The notes under the pieces: model-generated
Databases searched by the model: none
Seen by the model: only the letters and a program-made list of their open reading frames with translations
What the model was told of the DNA's origin: nothing
Shown: piece after piece, positions 1 to 8,000 of the stretch
Layout of the letters: every line of letters starts with the position of its first letter
Numbering within the stretch: position 1 is the stretch's first letter
Source: JAOABV01 sp964473505
GTDB taxonomy: Bacteria > Hydrothermota > Tepidihabitantia > Tepidihabitantales > CAIPLT01
Length of the DNA: 11,013 nucleotides
Assembly (NCBI GenBank): GCA_964473505.1
Contig: CAYYPG010000071.1
Location: 1 to 11,013 of the forward strand
Direction of reading: 5' to 3'
Program-made: the position numbers and the translations under genes

Positions 1-220
1 TGGATCTAACGGATGCCTTTCAACTATTTTACCACACTTTCTGGTCATGAGCCATTATTATTACTTGTTGTCTATTAAACAGTTAAATAAAAAAATCAGT
101 TAAATAATTGTATTATTTATATGGTATAATAATAATCATCTATTTTTCAGTAGTGTCAAAGGCCCAAATTCCCAGCATTTAGTTAAAGACAAAAAGACCA
201 TATAGGAGGTTATACTCCAT

Positions 221-238
221 CAAAAAGAGAGCTTTTTG
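221..238. terminator. Small perfect hairpin, possible weak terminator
   Basis: A perfect 7-bp stem CAAAAAG / CTTTTTG closes an AGAG loop, so the right arm carries five T. A second small stem GGAG/CTCC lies just to the left. It could end transcription entering from the left edge, but the stem is AT-rich and weak, and no clear upstream gene is visible, so the role is uncertain. Confidence 0.25.
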
Positions 239-564
239 TTATTTATAAATTCTTAAATAGTTAGATAAAAAGCACCTTGAAATTTTGTCTTATGCCCTAT
301 TGTTCTTTAATAGTCTCTTTATCATCACATTTCTGGTAAGCTGGAAAATTCCATTTTAATGCCTCTATGGTAGTAGAATCTAATATGGAATTCGTATTTA
401 TTATGGATTTTTTTCAACTGAACGAAAATTTCTGAGATTAAACCTGATATTTATTAGTACTGTTGGCAAATAGTATCTCTTTTTTATTGCTCAACTTTTG
501 AATGGAAAGTAAAAGTTTATAAAACGATCGAGTTTGTTATTTTAGCCCAAAATACAAATAGCAT

Positions 565-601
565 TGACTTAATTATTTATTTAATTAAGCTTGTCTATAT
601 A
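565..601. repeat. AT-rich inverted repeat, copy 1 of 2 upstream of the sigma gene
   Basis: CTTAATTA at 568-575 and TAATTAAG at 582-589 form a perfect 8-bp inverted repeat with a 6-base spacer. The surrounding 37 bases match 723-759 at about 28 of 37 positions without gaps. Two such elements 158 bases apart before a regulatory operon could be operators, but both are nearly pure A+T, so chance similarity is a real alternative. Confidence 0.35.
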
Positions 602-722
602 ACCGATAGTTTTTTGCTTCATTAGCAGAAAGGCATAGTTTAATTATTTTATGGGAATTACAAAATTTAAAATTATCAACGATGCTATTTTAGGTCTACA
701 ATAAATTACAAATGCAATTTTA

Positions 723-759
723 AGATTCAATTATTTGTGTAATTAAACTTTTTATAAAT
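723..759. repeat. AT-rich inverted repeat, copy 2 of 2 upstream of the sigma gene
   Basis: AATTA at 729-733 and TAATT at 740-744 pair, with further pairing outside one mismatch. It aligns without gaps to the element at 565-601. It ends about 50 bases before the sigma-factor ATG, which is a plausible operator distance. The role is inferred only from position and symmetry. Confidence 0.3.
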
Positions 760-807
760 TTTTTTAGTCTAATTCTATGTGCGAAAAGAAAAAGTTAATT
801 TAATCCA

Positions 808-1401
808 ATGGATTCAGCACAAACCAATAATCAGAATGCGGCATCTGATATTGAACTGATTAATGCCTTTAAACACGGTGACGAAACGAGTTTTGAGGAA
901 TTGGTTAAACGCTATCACACTAAAGTCTACTCTTTGGCATTTCAGATGGTACACGACTCAGAAGTTGCTTGGGATTTATCACAAGAAACTTTTGTCCGAG
1001 CATATCAGGCATTACCTAAATTCAAAGGGCAATCTTCTTTTTACACCTGGCTTTTTCGAATCTGCTTTAATCTTTGCCTCAGTTATCGCAAAAAACACAA
1101 ACACGAAAAAGATGTTTCCTCATTAGATAATATGAGTGAAGAAACCCTACGATTTGAACCAACGCATACTGAACTATCTCAACCGGAAACTATCCGAAAA
1201 CAACAAGAACTTTCAAGCGCAATTGCGCAAGCGGTTAGTAAATTACCATTGCAACAAAGATTAGTTTTCATAATGCGACAGTATGATGATTTGAAAAATG
1301 AAGAAATTGCTAAAATCCTAAAACTTTCAGTGGGAACCGTAAAAGCTAATTATCATCACGCGATAAAGAAATTACAAGCATTACTTAAGGACTGGATATA
1401 A
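808..1401 (+). CDS. ECF-type RNA polymerase sigma factor (sigma-70 family, RpoE-like)
   Basis: A 197-residue protein of the usual ECF size. Region 2 spans about residues 29-98 and shows the typical core: FEELVKRYHTKVYSLA, then the DLSQETFVRAYQAL segment that contacts core polymerase, then the FYTWLFRICFNLCLSYRKK -10 recognition helix region. After a variable linker, region 4 covers about 139-194, with LPLQQRLVFIMRQYDDL and the helix-turn-helix NEEIAKILKLSVGTVKANYHHA that reads the -35 element. It directs polymerase to a small regulon and should be held inactive by the anti-sigma factor encoded 44 bases downstream. The first 25 residues are ordinary linker, and no Shine-Dalgarno precedes the ATG, so translation may be leaderless. 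The stop is TAA. The family assignment is firm; the regulon and signal are not visible directly. Confidence 0.96.
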   Translation: MDSAQTNNQNAASDIELINAFKHGDETSFEELVKRYHTKVYSLAFQMVHDSEVAWDLSQETFVRAYQALPKFKGQSSFYTWLFRICFNLCLSYRKKHKHEKDVSSLDNMSEETLRFEPTHTELSQPETIRKQQELSSAIAQAVSKLPLQQRLVFIMRQYDDLKNEEIAKILKLSVGTVKANYHHAIKKLQALLKDWI

Positions 1402-1445
1402 ACAAATGAATTACGGAATTGACAATATTACTTAAATAAAAAGTT

Positions 1446-2072
1446 ATGAAGTGCAAGAAAATCCGAAAGCAACTAATCGCCTACCTAAATACTGAATTGT
1501 CTTCTAAGGCAATGGAACAAATAGCCCATCATCTTAAGCATTGTCCAACTTGTAATAAAGAATTAAATGATTGGAAAGCATTTTGGCAACTTCTCAACAA
1601 TTTTCACCCGGTTAGTAAACTTCCTTATTCGGAAGAAGATTTTTTAACTCAAGTTCGTAGAAAAATTAGAACTCAGCCAGGGCAACCAAGACGAAATATT
1701 TTGCTCCGTTTGCTACCAGCATTTGCTTCTGCAATGATGCTTTTAGCCATAATTACTATTTTGCGCTTAAACCTTATAAAACGCCAATCGGTCTCGGAAG
1801 AATTCTTATTTAGTAGTCTGAATCAAGAAGACCTAAATGGTAATTATCTTTATGATAGTTTAGATCAGAAAACACAAGAATTGGTAAATGAGCAGTTAAT
1901 TGCCAAAGTTTTGCCTGACGAGGCGGAATCACTTGACCAAGAATTACTATTAACTGCTGAGCCCATTGATTTATTTTCGCAACTTTCGGATTTTGAAAAA
2001 GAAAATATCGTCAATGAACTACTTAAAAAATATCAGCATCAGGCGAAAAGCCTGGGAGGGAAAAATGGTTAA
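1446..2072 (+). CDS. Zinc-finger anti-sigma factor with one membrane helix
   Basis: 208 residues. The N-terminal cytoplasmic part carries the ZAS/zf-HC2 signature: Cys3, then His29-x3-Cys33-x2-Cys36 (HLKHCPTC). In this family it binds the sigma factor between its two domains, usually with a zinc ion. A single hydrophobic stretch from about 91 to 110 (LLPAFASAMMLLAIITILRL), preceded by basic residues, should place the rest, about 112-208, outside the membrane. That outer part is acidic and has no recognised domain. The gene lies 44 bases after the sigma gene and overlaps the next gene by 8 bases, so the three are surely one transcript. The partner sigma factor is inferred from adjacency, which is very reliable for this family. 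The external domain is the likely contact for the exported protein encoded next. Confidence 0.92.
   Translation: MKCKKIRKQLIAYLNTELSSKAMEQIAHHLKHCPTCNKELNDWKAFWQLLNNFHPVSKLPYSEEDFLTQVRRKIRTQPGQPRRNILLRLLPAFASAMMLLAIITILRLNLIKRQSVSEEFLFSSLNQEDLNGNYLYDSLDQKTQELVNEQLIAKVLPDEAESLDQELLLTAEPIDLFSQLSDFEKENIVNELLKKYQHQAKSLGGKNG
2054..2060 (+). promoter_or_regulatory. Strong Shine-Dalgarno that fixes the start of the third operon gene
   Basis: GGGAGGG, centred on GGAGG at 2055-2059, lies five bases before the ATG at 2065 and inside the end of the anti-sigma gene. It rules out the longer reading from 1966, whose first 33 codons lie wholly within the anti-sigma frame. It also makes translational coupling of the two genes likely. 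Confidence 0.85.
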
Positions 2073-2676
2073 AATAATTATTATCTTTCTTTTCGGATTG
2101 AGCTATATTATGGCTCAACCGATGAAGCCTCAAAGAGAAAATCCAGCAATAACACCACATTCCCATTGCTTGCGTTCTGAACAACCTTGTGAAGAATGTC
2201 TTTGCGTACAGGATGAACCGCCACCCGCACGACCATCAGGTCCTGATTTTGAAGGTAAAAAACCCAAGGAAAAATTAGAAATGATTAGAATCTGGAAACT
2301 GACTGAAGAACTAAACTTGAGTGAGGACCAAAGTACCCGATTCTTTCCGAAATTAAAAGAATTAAAACGCGTCCGTGAAGAATTTGAGCAGAACCGGATG
2401 AAAATCATTGAAGAAATTGAAAACTATTTACGCAATGCGAAAAAGTATGAAAAAGAACTTAAAGCCAAAATACAAGAACTGGAATTAAGTGAAAGTAAAT
2501 TCCGTGAAGCCGAAGCCAAAATTAAAAAAGAGATTGCCGCGATTTTAACTCCAGAACAACAAGCAAAATTTATGCTCTTTCAGATGCGGTTCAACGAAGA
2601 ATTACGGAATGTGATTCAACGGGCAAAAAAGATGAAAAAAGAGATGCGCACTAAACGACCTTGGCGTTTCTGGTAA
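2065..2676 (+). CDS. Exported Spy/CnrX/ZraP-like helical protein with His/Cys-rich N-terminus, probable envelope sensor
   Basis: 203 residues from the ATG at 2065. The start begins a clean signal peptide (VKIIIIFLFGLSYIMAQ, residues 2-18), so the protein should be periplasmic. Residues 32-47 hold a compact candidate metal site: His32, His34, Cys35, Cys42, Cys45 and Cys47 (HSHC and CEECLC), followed by a proline-rich linker. From about residue 70 to the end it is charged and almost entirely alpha-helical, with LTEELNLSEDQ at about 80-89 and LTPEQQ at 161-166. Those two motifs recall the LTxxQ signature of Spy/CpxP and ZraP/CnrX periplasmic proteins. It overlaps the anti-sigma gene by 8 bases. 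The arrangement matches CnrYXH-type systems, where a periplasmic sensor of this fold releases the sigma factor, so a sensor or chaperone role is inferred. The ligand is unknown. The C-terminus is strongly basic (KKMKKEMRTKRP). Confidence 0.82.
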   Translation: MVKIIIIFLFGLSYIMAQPMKPQRENPAITPHSHCLRSEQPCEECLCVQDEPPPARPSGPDFEGKKPKEKLEMIRIWKLTEELNLSEDQSTRFFPKLKELKRVREEFEQNRMKIIEEIENYLRNAKKYEKELKAKIQELELSESKFREAEAKIKKEIAAILTPEQQAKFMLFQMRFNEELRNVIQRAKKMKKEMRTKRPWRFW

Positions 2677-2697
2677 TTTACTGCTGCATTTACACTG

Positions 2698-2733
2698 AGC
2701 CTGCAGAAATAAAACTGCAGGCTTTTAATTTTT
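2698..2733 (+). terminator. Strong intrinsic terminator of the sigma operon
   Basis: A perfect 9-bp stem AGCCTGCAG / CTGCAGGCT (2698-2706 and 2715-2723) encloses an 8-base A-rich loop. T-rich sequence follows (TTTTAATTTTT). It starts 22 bases after the stop codon. This is the only GC-rich hairpin in the window and clearly ends the three-gene operon, separating it from the chromate transporter. Confidence 0.92.
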
Positions 2734-3110
2734 AATATATACTTTGATAAATTTATAAATTGGTAGAAATAAAATATAAGTTATAAAAAATAATAAAAAC
2801 ATAAGTGGTAATTTAATTACTATCTGATATTCATCAGGGCATTGTTCTACTAACCGATTAACTTCAAGTTCATAAAATTTTGTCCGAGACTTCTCTTCAG
2901 TTCCTTAAACAAAAAGTAAACACCAAGTCGAGTTTGAATAATTCTTTTGCTTTAAGAGTAAAATCACTTAAAACTTCTTAGTTTTTCTGTATCCTTTGTG
3001 GGATAAGAGTTTTATTAAAACCTTTTAATAATATTCTGGACAAAATTAGACATAGACCATTTTATTGAAAATTACATCTTGTCTAATCGGTTTTTTTAAA
3101 TATTATTAAG
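2734..3110. other. AT-rich gap between the sigma operon and chrA
   Basis: No gene is supported. On the minus strand there is a 59-codon stretch without stops, 2904 down to 2725, ending just at the terminator. It lacks a start codon near its beginning and would encode a charged segment followed by a hydrophobic helix. Such lengths occur by chance at this base composition, so I do not call it. A candidate promoter for chrA lies at the right end. Confidence 0.55.
3079..3106 (+). promoter_or_regulatory. Candidate sigma-70 promoter of chrA
   Basis: TTGTCT at 3079-3084 matches the -35 consensus at 4 of 6 positions. After 16 bases, TATTAT at 3101-3106 matches the -10 at 5 of 6. Transcription would begin close to the ATG ATG at 3111-3116. 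No Shine-Dalgarno is present, so the message is probably leaderless, as for the peptidase gene. Confidence 0.45.
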
Positions 3111-4313
3111 ATGATGTCGCAAAATATTAATCGACCGGTTAGAATTAAAGACTTAATTTTAACTTTTCTTAAAATTGGTAGTGTTGGGTTTGGTGGCGGT
3201 GTAGGAATGTTGGCGATTCTAAGAAAATATCTTGTTACCGATAAAAAATGGGTAACCGATGACGATTTAGCCACTGCAGTTACTTTAGGTCAGATGATTC
3301 CTGGTCCATTTATTCCCAATTATGTACAATATCTCGGTTATCGGATTAGAGGTCGCAAAGGTATGATTAGTTCGGTAATTGCTTTTCTTTTGCCTGGATT
3401 TTTATCAACTTTAATTTTAAGTTATCTCTATGTCCATTCGCAACAGATTTCAATACTTAATAACATCTTTGCTTGGATTCAGCCGATTATTATTGGCATT
3501 CTGGCTTGGGCAAGTTTTGATATGGCACGAATTTATCTTAAAGATATTATCAGTATTATCCTTGCTGTATTAGCATTAGGTGCCAGTCTTCTCAAACTCA
3601 GTCCGCTTTTAATTTTGTTGACGTGTGGTCTCATTGGTATTGTCGCTACGCAACGAAAAATTCTTAAACTAAATTTAATCCTACCATTTTTTCTTATAAT
3701 CGGAACAACTCCATTTACTATAAAATTGAAGAACTTAGCAATTTTGGGTTTAATATTTTTACAAACCGGCACATTCATTTTTGGCGGTGGTTATGCCGCA
3801 ATTCCCTTTATTGAGCATGAAGTCGTCATCGTTCAAAAATGGCTAACTCAGTCTGAACTGCTTGCCGGTATTGCTATTAGTCAAGTAACACCGGGACCTG
3901 TTGCATTAGTAGCAACTTTTGTCGGCTATAAAGTAGCTGGTGTTATCGGTGCCTTAATTGCAACTATTGCAATCTTTCTGCCTTCGCTGATTATTTTAGC
4001 AATAATTTTAATCATCTACCATCGGCTGATAAAAAATAATAAAAAACTTGCTCTGGCTAATTACCTTAAAGGATTTGTTATGGGAATTAAACCGGCAATT
4101 GTCGGTTTTCTTGTCTTCGCAACAGTTATCTTGGCTTCTAATCATAATGTGCTAATTTGTAACTGCACGGTTAGTTCTATCATCAAAATCGGATTGGCTT
4201 TGAGCAGCCTTATATTATTGCTTAAGTTTCAAATCAGTCCTGCGTGGTTGATTTTAGTAGGAGCTGGGCTTGGTTTCATTCTCTCACAATACTTTAAACT
4301 TAACTCTTTTTGA
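3111..4313 (+). CDS. chrA: Chromate transporter, two-domain ChrA
   Basis: 400 residues, the normal length for long-chain CHR proteins with two homologous halves. The first half has the GFGGGVGMLAIL loop near residue 25, then VTLGQMIPGPFIPN. The second half repeats the pattern with FGGGYAAIPFIEHEVV and ISQVTPGPVALVATFVGY. These glycine-rich and TPGP/IPGP motifs are the family hallmarks. Around ten hydrophobic segments span the inner membrane. The family exports chromate in proton-coupled fashion; some members have other or unknown substrates. Two ATG codons are adjacent (3111 and 3114) and neither has a Shine-Dalgarno; the second fits leaderless initiation from the promoter at 3079-3106 better. 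The stop is TGA, the only TGA among the seven genes, and the reading frame continues beyond it into a diverged repeat of the C-terminus. Confidence 0.93.
   Translation: MMSQNINRPVRIKDLILTFLKIGSVGFGGGVGMLAILRKYLVTDKKWVTDDDLATAVTLGQMIPGPFIPNYVQYLGYRIRGRKGMISSVIAFLLPGFLSTLILSYLYVHSQQISILNNIFAWIQPIIIGILAWASFDMARIYLKDIISIILAVLALGASLLKLSPLLILLTCGLIGIVATQRKILKLNLILPFFLIIGTTPFTIKLKNLAILGLIFLQTGTFIFGGGYAAIPFIEHEVVIVQKWLTQSELLAGIAISQVTPGPVALVATFVGYKVAGVIGALIATIAIFLPSLIILAIILIIYHRLIKNNKKLALANYLKGFVMGIKPAIVGFLVFATVILASNHNVLICNCTVSSIIKIGLALSSLILLLKFQISPAWLILVGAGLGFILSQYFKLNSF
4218..4238 (+). repeat. 21-bp exact direct repeat, copy inside the chrA 3' end
   Basis: This stretch encodes residues L-L-K-F-Q-I-S near the ChrA C-terminus. 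It recurs base for base at 4326-4346, exactly 108 bases (36 codons) downstream and in the same frame. A chance exact match of this length in an 11-kb window is very unlikely, even at this AT content. Confidence 0.9.
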
Positions 4314-4412
4314 AATAATACTTTGTTGCTTAAGTTTCAAATCAGTGCGGTGAGATTATTTTTAACCGCAGCCAGTTTTATCCTTATTCACTTATACTAT
4401 TTTAAAATTTAA
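4314..4412 (+). pseudogene. Diverged in-frame second copy of the ChrA C-terminus
   Basis: Directly after the chrA TGA, the same frame stays open for 32 codons to a TAA at 4410-4412. The predicted peptide runs LLLKFQIS, then AVRLFLTAASFILIHLYYFKI. This mirrors the real C-terminus LLLKFQIS-PAWLILVGAGLGFILSQYFKL, with the closing YFKL/YFKI also matched after a short gap. The first 21 bases of the shared part are identical, while the remainder is strongly diverged. It is best read as a leftover of a tandem partial duplication or of a second chrA mostly lost. It has no start of its own. Readthrough of the TGA would add one extra membrane helix, but nothing shows that this happens. A 6-bp hairpin (4346-4351 with 4365-4370) lies within it. 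Confidence 0.65.
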
Positions 4413-4964
4413 TTTTTTAGAAATTTATGGTGCGGTGCCAAGACATTGTATCTGTTTTAAGGGCCTAATTCTACCGCTACTTTATCTAACAATATCAGAA
4501 CAACATATCGGATTTTATCATTAGTCTCTGGGATCTGACCATTAAGATACCCAAGAGGTGTCAGATAGTCATGCCCCGAAATGTTCTTGTGGATTGTTAA
4601 TAAATAATTAGAACTGTTTTTTAGCTCTAATAAGGGATATATTTTCGCATATTGCCTATATTCTTTAATTTAACCTTTGCTCATTGAAAAACCTGTTTCC
4701 CATACCCGTTATAATTAAGTTTCATAAACTGGATAGTATGTGTTGGACATATTGCAAATCATTATTGACGAGATATTAAATTTTGGATACTATAATCCAT
4801 CCTCAACCTTTTGTGATTGTAGATAGCATCAAGATTTTTGCGGAAATTAGCGTTTTCTTAGATATGCTTTTCATATTAAACATGAAAGAGGATACATCTT
4901 TTTCTTTAACATATCAATACTGATTTTACACAACATATTATGCATCGCCTGATTGTATCTCGGA
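4413..4964. other. Non-coding region before the C25 peptidase gene
   Basis: No gene is supported. A hairpin-forming pair ATCTGAC / GTCAGAT lies at 4533-4539 and 4560-4566. The right third, from about 4832, is the duplicated upstream segment found again in inverted orientation near 10680-10804. On the + strand 4832-4918 reads open as part of a short stretch, but stops follow and its partner copy has stops at other places, so I do not call a protein. Confidence 0.55.
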
Positions 4965-5007
4965 TTGACATTAATGTCTTTGGTATTATAATCTTAATAT
5001 GAGAAAA
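4832..5007 (+). repeat. Dispersed upstream repeat, copy A (peptidase gene leader and start)
   Basis: The reverse complement of this segment aligns with 10642-10804. The best block is 4886-4914 against 10718-10746, with 28 of 29 bases identical. Clear but gapped similarity extends left to 4832 (GCAAAAATCT) and right to about 4953. Beyond that, weaker similarity continues (ATTAA-x2-TCTTT) to a shared ATGAGAAAA at the start codon. The segment therefore covers the leader, promoter and first codons of the peptidase gene. Confidence 0.75.
4965..4992 (+). promoter_or_regulatory. Perfect-consensus sigma-70 promoter of the C25 peptidase gene
   Basis: TTGACA at 4965-4970 and TATAAT at 4987-4992 match the housekeeping consensus at all twelve positions, with a 16-base spacer. 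The -10 box ends six bases before the ATG at 4999, so the expected first transcribed base is at or beside the A of the start codon. No Shine-Dalgarno is present. Together these predict a leaderless message driven by the main sigma factor. Confidence 0.8.
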
Positions 5008-8000
5008 TTATTAACTTTAAACCATTTGGCGGTATCAATCTTCTTACTTGTTTCAGTGCTCTTTTCCGCAACTACAAATTGGCAAATTTATCAACCCGCA
5101 CCGGATATCCAAGAGATTCCGCAACCGAAAAAATCTATATCCGGTTCAACCACACCATTTTTAACCGACGATTTTCTAACTAATCAATCATCAACTTTAG
5201 AAATTAAACCTCCCACCACAACCAAAATTACAATCATTAAATCAGATAATACTGGACTTAGTTTTAGATGTGAGTTTACCGAAGATGCATTAACTCAGCA
5301 AAATATTATCATTGGTAATCAGACCTTTACCATCTTTAAGATTGAAGGCACTAGTCGCAAAGAATTACCTAGTGTTTTTGATTTACCGAGTCAAGATATC
5401 TTAATTGGTATTCCTCAACAAGGTGATATCACTATTACCACGAATGTCATTTCTCAAAGTGTGTTTAATAACATCAATCTTGCACCAGTACCATTGCAAT
5501 TTTGGGACAAAGAACCAGTATATCAACTTAATCCCTCTTATACCAAAAATTTTCTTTATCCGGAAAATATTTGTGAAGTTTCGGAAATCGGTTATCTGCG
5601 TGATATTCGCATTGCCCGAATAAAAATCGCACCGATTCAATACCAGTATCAGCATAAACGGGCAATTATCAATTATAGTTTTGTGGTCCAAATCCATTTC
5701 AGTGAACCAGGGCAGATTGATTATCGGTCAGACTATTTTGATGGTCTTGTCCAAGAACTTTTACTGAACGGCAAAGATGCGGTCTATTGGAAAAACACAC
5801 CGCTTTTTAATCCCATTAATCCTCGGTTTCCTCAAGGGTTCTTGAACTGGTATAAAATCAAAGTTGAATCCACTGGTGTCTATAAATTAACCTATGATGA
5901 ATTGCGGCGAGCCGGCATTCCGATAAAACTGATTGATCCAAGAACTATTCGACTTTTTAATATTGGTGATTGTACTTCTAATGTCTATTATCCGGATACA
6001 ATGATGGAAATTCCTATTTATATTACGGGTGAGTCTGACGGGACTTTTGATAAAGATGACTACATCCTTTTTTATGGCTTATCACCCTCACGGTATAATT
6101 TAACCCGCACCAAATTTTATACTAATCCCTTTACTCGCTACAATTACTATTGGCTCACTTGGGGAACATCTTTATCCCTTTCAGGATACGGCAAAAGAAT
6201 TGAACAAGTCTCGTCAATTACTTTATCTAATCCTAAAAATTCCGCACCCAATTTTGTTCATTTAGAACAAGACCGCGATTGTCCTGCACGCAGTGGTTTA
6301 TTATGGATTTGGGAACTTTTTTCAAAAGAAGCCGGCGTTGATGCGAAAACTTTTGATATAAATTTAGATTTATTTAATCCCGAATCGCTCTTTTCTATTT
6401 CCGGTCGCTTTTGGGGTAAATCAACCGCTAATTATCTTAAGGTCGGCATCAATAATAACTATCTTGACACTTTCTATTTTAGTGGTGGTGAAACCGGACC
6501 ACCGCCTTTTGATTTTATTATTAATCGCCGACTTCCTTTAAGTTTGAACAATACGATTAACTTTACTTTATATAATACGAGTGGCCAAGAAGTATTTTTT
6601 GATTATCTTGACATCCATTACTCACAAAAATTAGCATTTCTGCCTAAAATGCGGGATTTATATTTTTACGCACTACCCGGAACTCAGGCTTTTGCTATCA
6701 CCCGCAGCAAAAACAAACCAATAGTTTGGGACATAACCAATTACAATGCACCCAAAATGATTTCCGGTTATTATAAAAATCAAGACACCCTTATCTTTGG
6801 TTTAACCCATTACGATACGACTTTTTATTGTATTTCCGATGAGATTAATGCGCGTAAAGTTTTAAGCATCGAATCTCGGACTATTGGTAGAACTTTAAAT
6901 TATGGTAATATTCATTATTTTATTATTACTCCGGATGAACTGTATGCAAATGCTTTACTTTTAGAAAATTATCGTAAAAATAATATTGTCGGTATTCCAC
7001 AAGCCCAAGTTAAAGCGGTTCCTTTAAGTGCAATTTATGACGATTTTACTTTTGGCATCGAGGAGCCCGGGGCGATCAAACGACTGTTTCAAAAATATCG
7101 GCCCTATTGGGGACTCTTATTAGGTGACGGCACATATGATTATCGAAACATTTTGCAATTAACGAATTTTCCTTCGGTCCCGCCCTATGAACGGGGTTAT
7201 GATATAGATTTTCAGGTATATTCTTTTAACGCCTTATCCGTCGACGCCTGGTATGCGGATTTTGATGGCAATGGCACAACACCAGATATGATGCTGGGCC
7301 GAATCACGGCACGAAATAATACCGAAATCAGAAACTTTTATGATAAATTGATTGATTATGAATCAAAACGTGCCTTAGGAATGTGGAATAAACGAATTAT
7401 CCTTTTGTCTGATGATGAATGGAAAGGACAAGGTTCAGTAGATTATGGTTTCTGGTTTGAACATATCAGCAATAATGAGAATTTAGAATTATTTTTAACG
7501 CTTAACACCGCCCAATTATTTTCACATTACGAACCAATCAAAATTTATCTTACGGAATATCCGTTTAATGATATTCGGGAAAAACGTTTAGCCCGTGAAG
7601 CCTTACTTAAAGAGATTAACACCGGAGTTTCGCTTTTAGTCTATTTTGGTCATGGCTCAGGGTTTCAAATTACTAATGAACAGGTATTAAAACTTGAACA
7701 TCTTCCTATGATAAGAAATGGTCGACGCAATCTGATTGCCTTTTTTGGTAGTTGTGGTGTTGGCCGATTTGATGATACTAAATTTGAAGCCCTCACAGAA
7801 GAATTAGTGCGCAAACAAGATGGTGCAATCGCGACAATTGGTGCGAGTAAAGCAACTTTTTCTGGAGATAATTATCTTTTTGCCAAGATGTTTTTCCAAA
7901 AACTTATTTCTCAACCCGAAAGCACCCTTGGTCGAAGTTTTTTATTTGCTTGTTATACTACACCACCAAATCATTACTATCATCTATTTGGTGATCCGGC

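Larger units (their letters stand above)
1..807. other. Long AT-rich non-coding region upstream of the sigma operon
   Basis: I see no convincing gene here. A 33-codon open stretch at 2-103 could be the tail of a gene entering from the left, but its length is what AT-rich random sequence gives. The region holds a short hairpin at 221-238, a neighbouring small GGAG/CTCC inverted repeat near 205-218, and two related inverted repeats at 565-601 and 723-759. No convincing -35/-10 pair is visible directly before the sigma gene, although TAATTT at 796-801 sits six bases from its ATG, the same geometry as the -10 of the peptidase gene. Confidence 0.6.

Noticed and set aside
2..103. Possible C-terminal tail of a gene entering from the left edge
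   Set aside because: Only 33 codons, no recognisable motif, and length consistent with chance; it cannot be judged without the sequence to the left.
1419..1447. TTGACA before the anti-sigma gene as an internal promoter
   Set aside because: No acceptable -10 lies 15 to 19 bases downstream, and the gene is most simply transcribed with the sigma gene.
1966..2064. Upstream extension of the exported-protein reading frame to an ATG at 1966
   Set aside because: It lies entirely within the anti-sigma gene, has no ribosome site, and would bury the signal peptide 33 residues inside; the GGAGG before 2065 decides the start.
2725..2904. 59-codon minus-strand open stretch ending beside the terminator, encoding a charged part and a hydrophobic helix
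   Set aside because: No start codon near its beginning, and stop-free runs of this length are expected several times by chance in the AT-rich gaps. Upstream frames could be joined only by assuming several frameshifts.
4346..4370. Hairpin TGCGGT/ACCGCA after chrA as an intrinsic terminator
   Set aside because: A 13-base loop and no T tract after the stem; it also lies inside the duplicated C-terminal tail, so the pairing may be incidental.
4793..4921. Open stretch on the + strand before the peptidase gene (reads IVDSIKIFAEISVFLDM...)
   Set aside because: No start codon or ribosome site, stops follow, and the homologous inverted copy near 10700 has stops at different places. Homology between the copies is better explained by the peptidase leader than by a shared protein.
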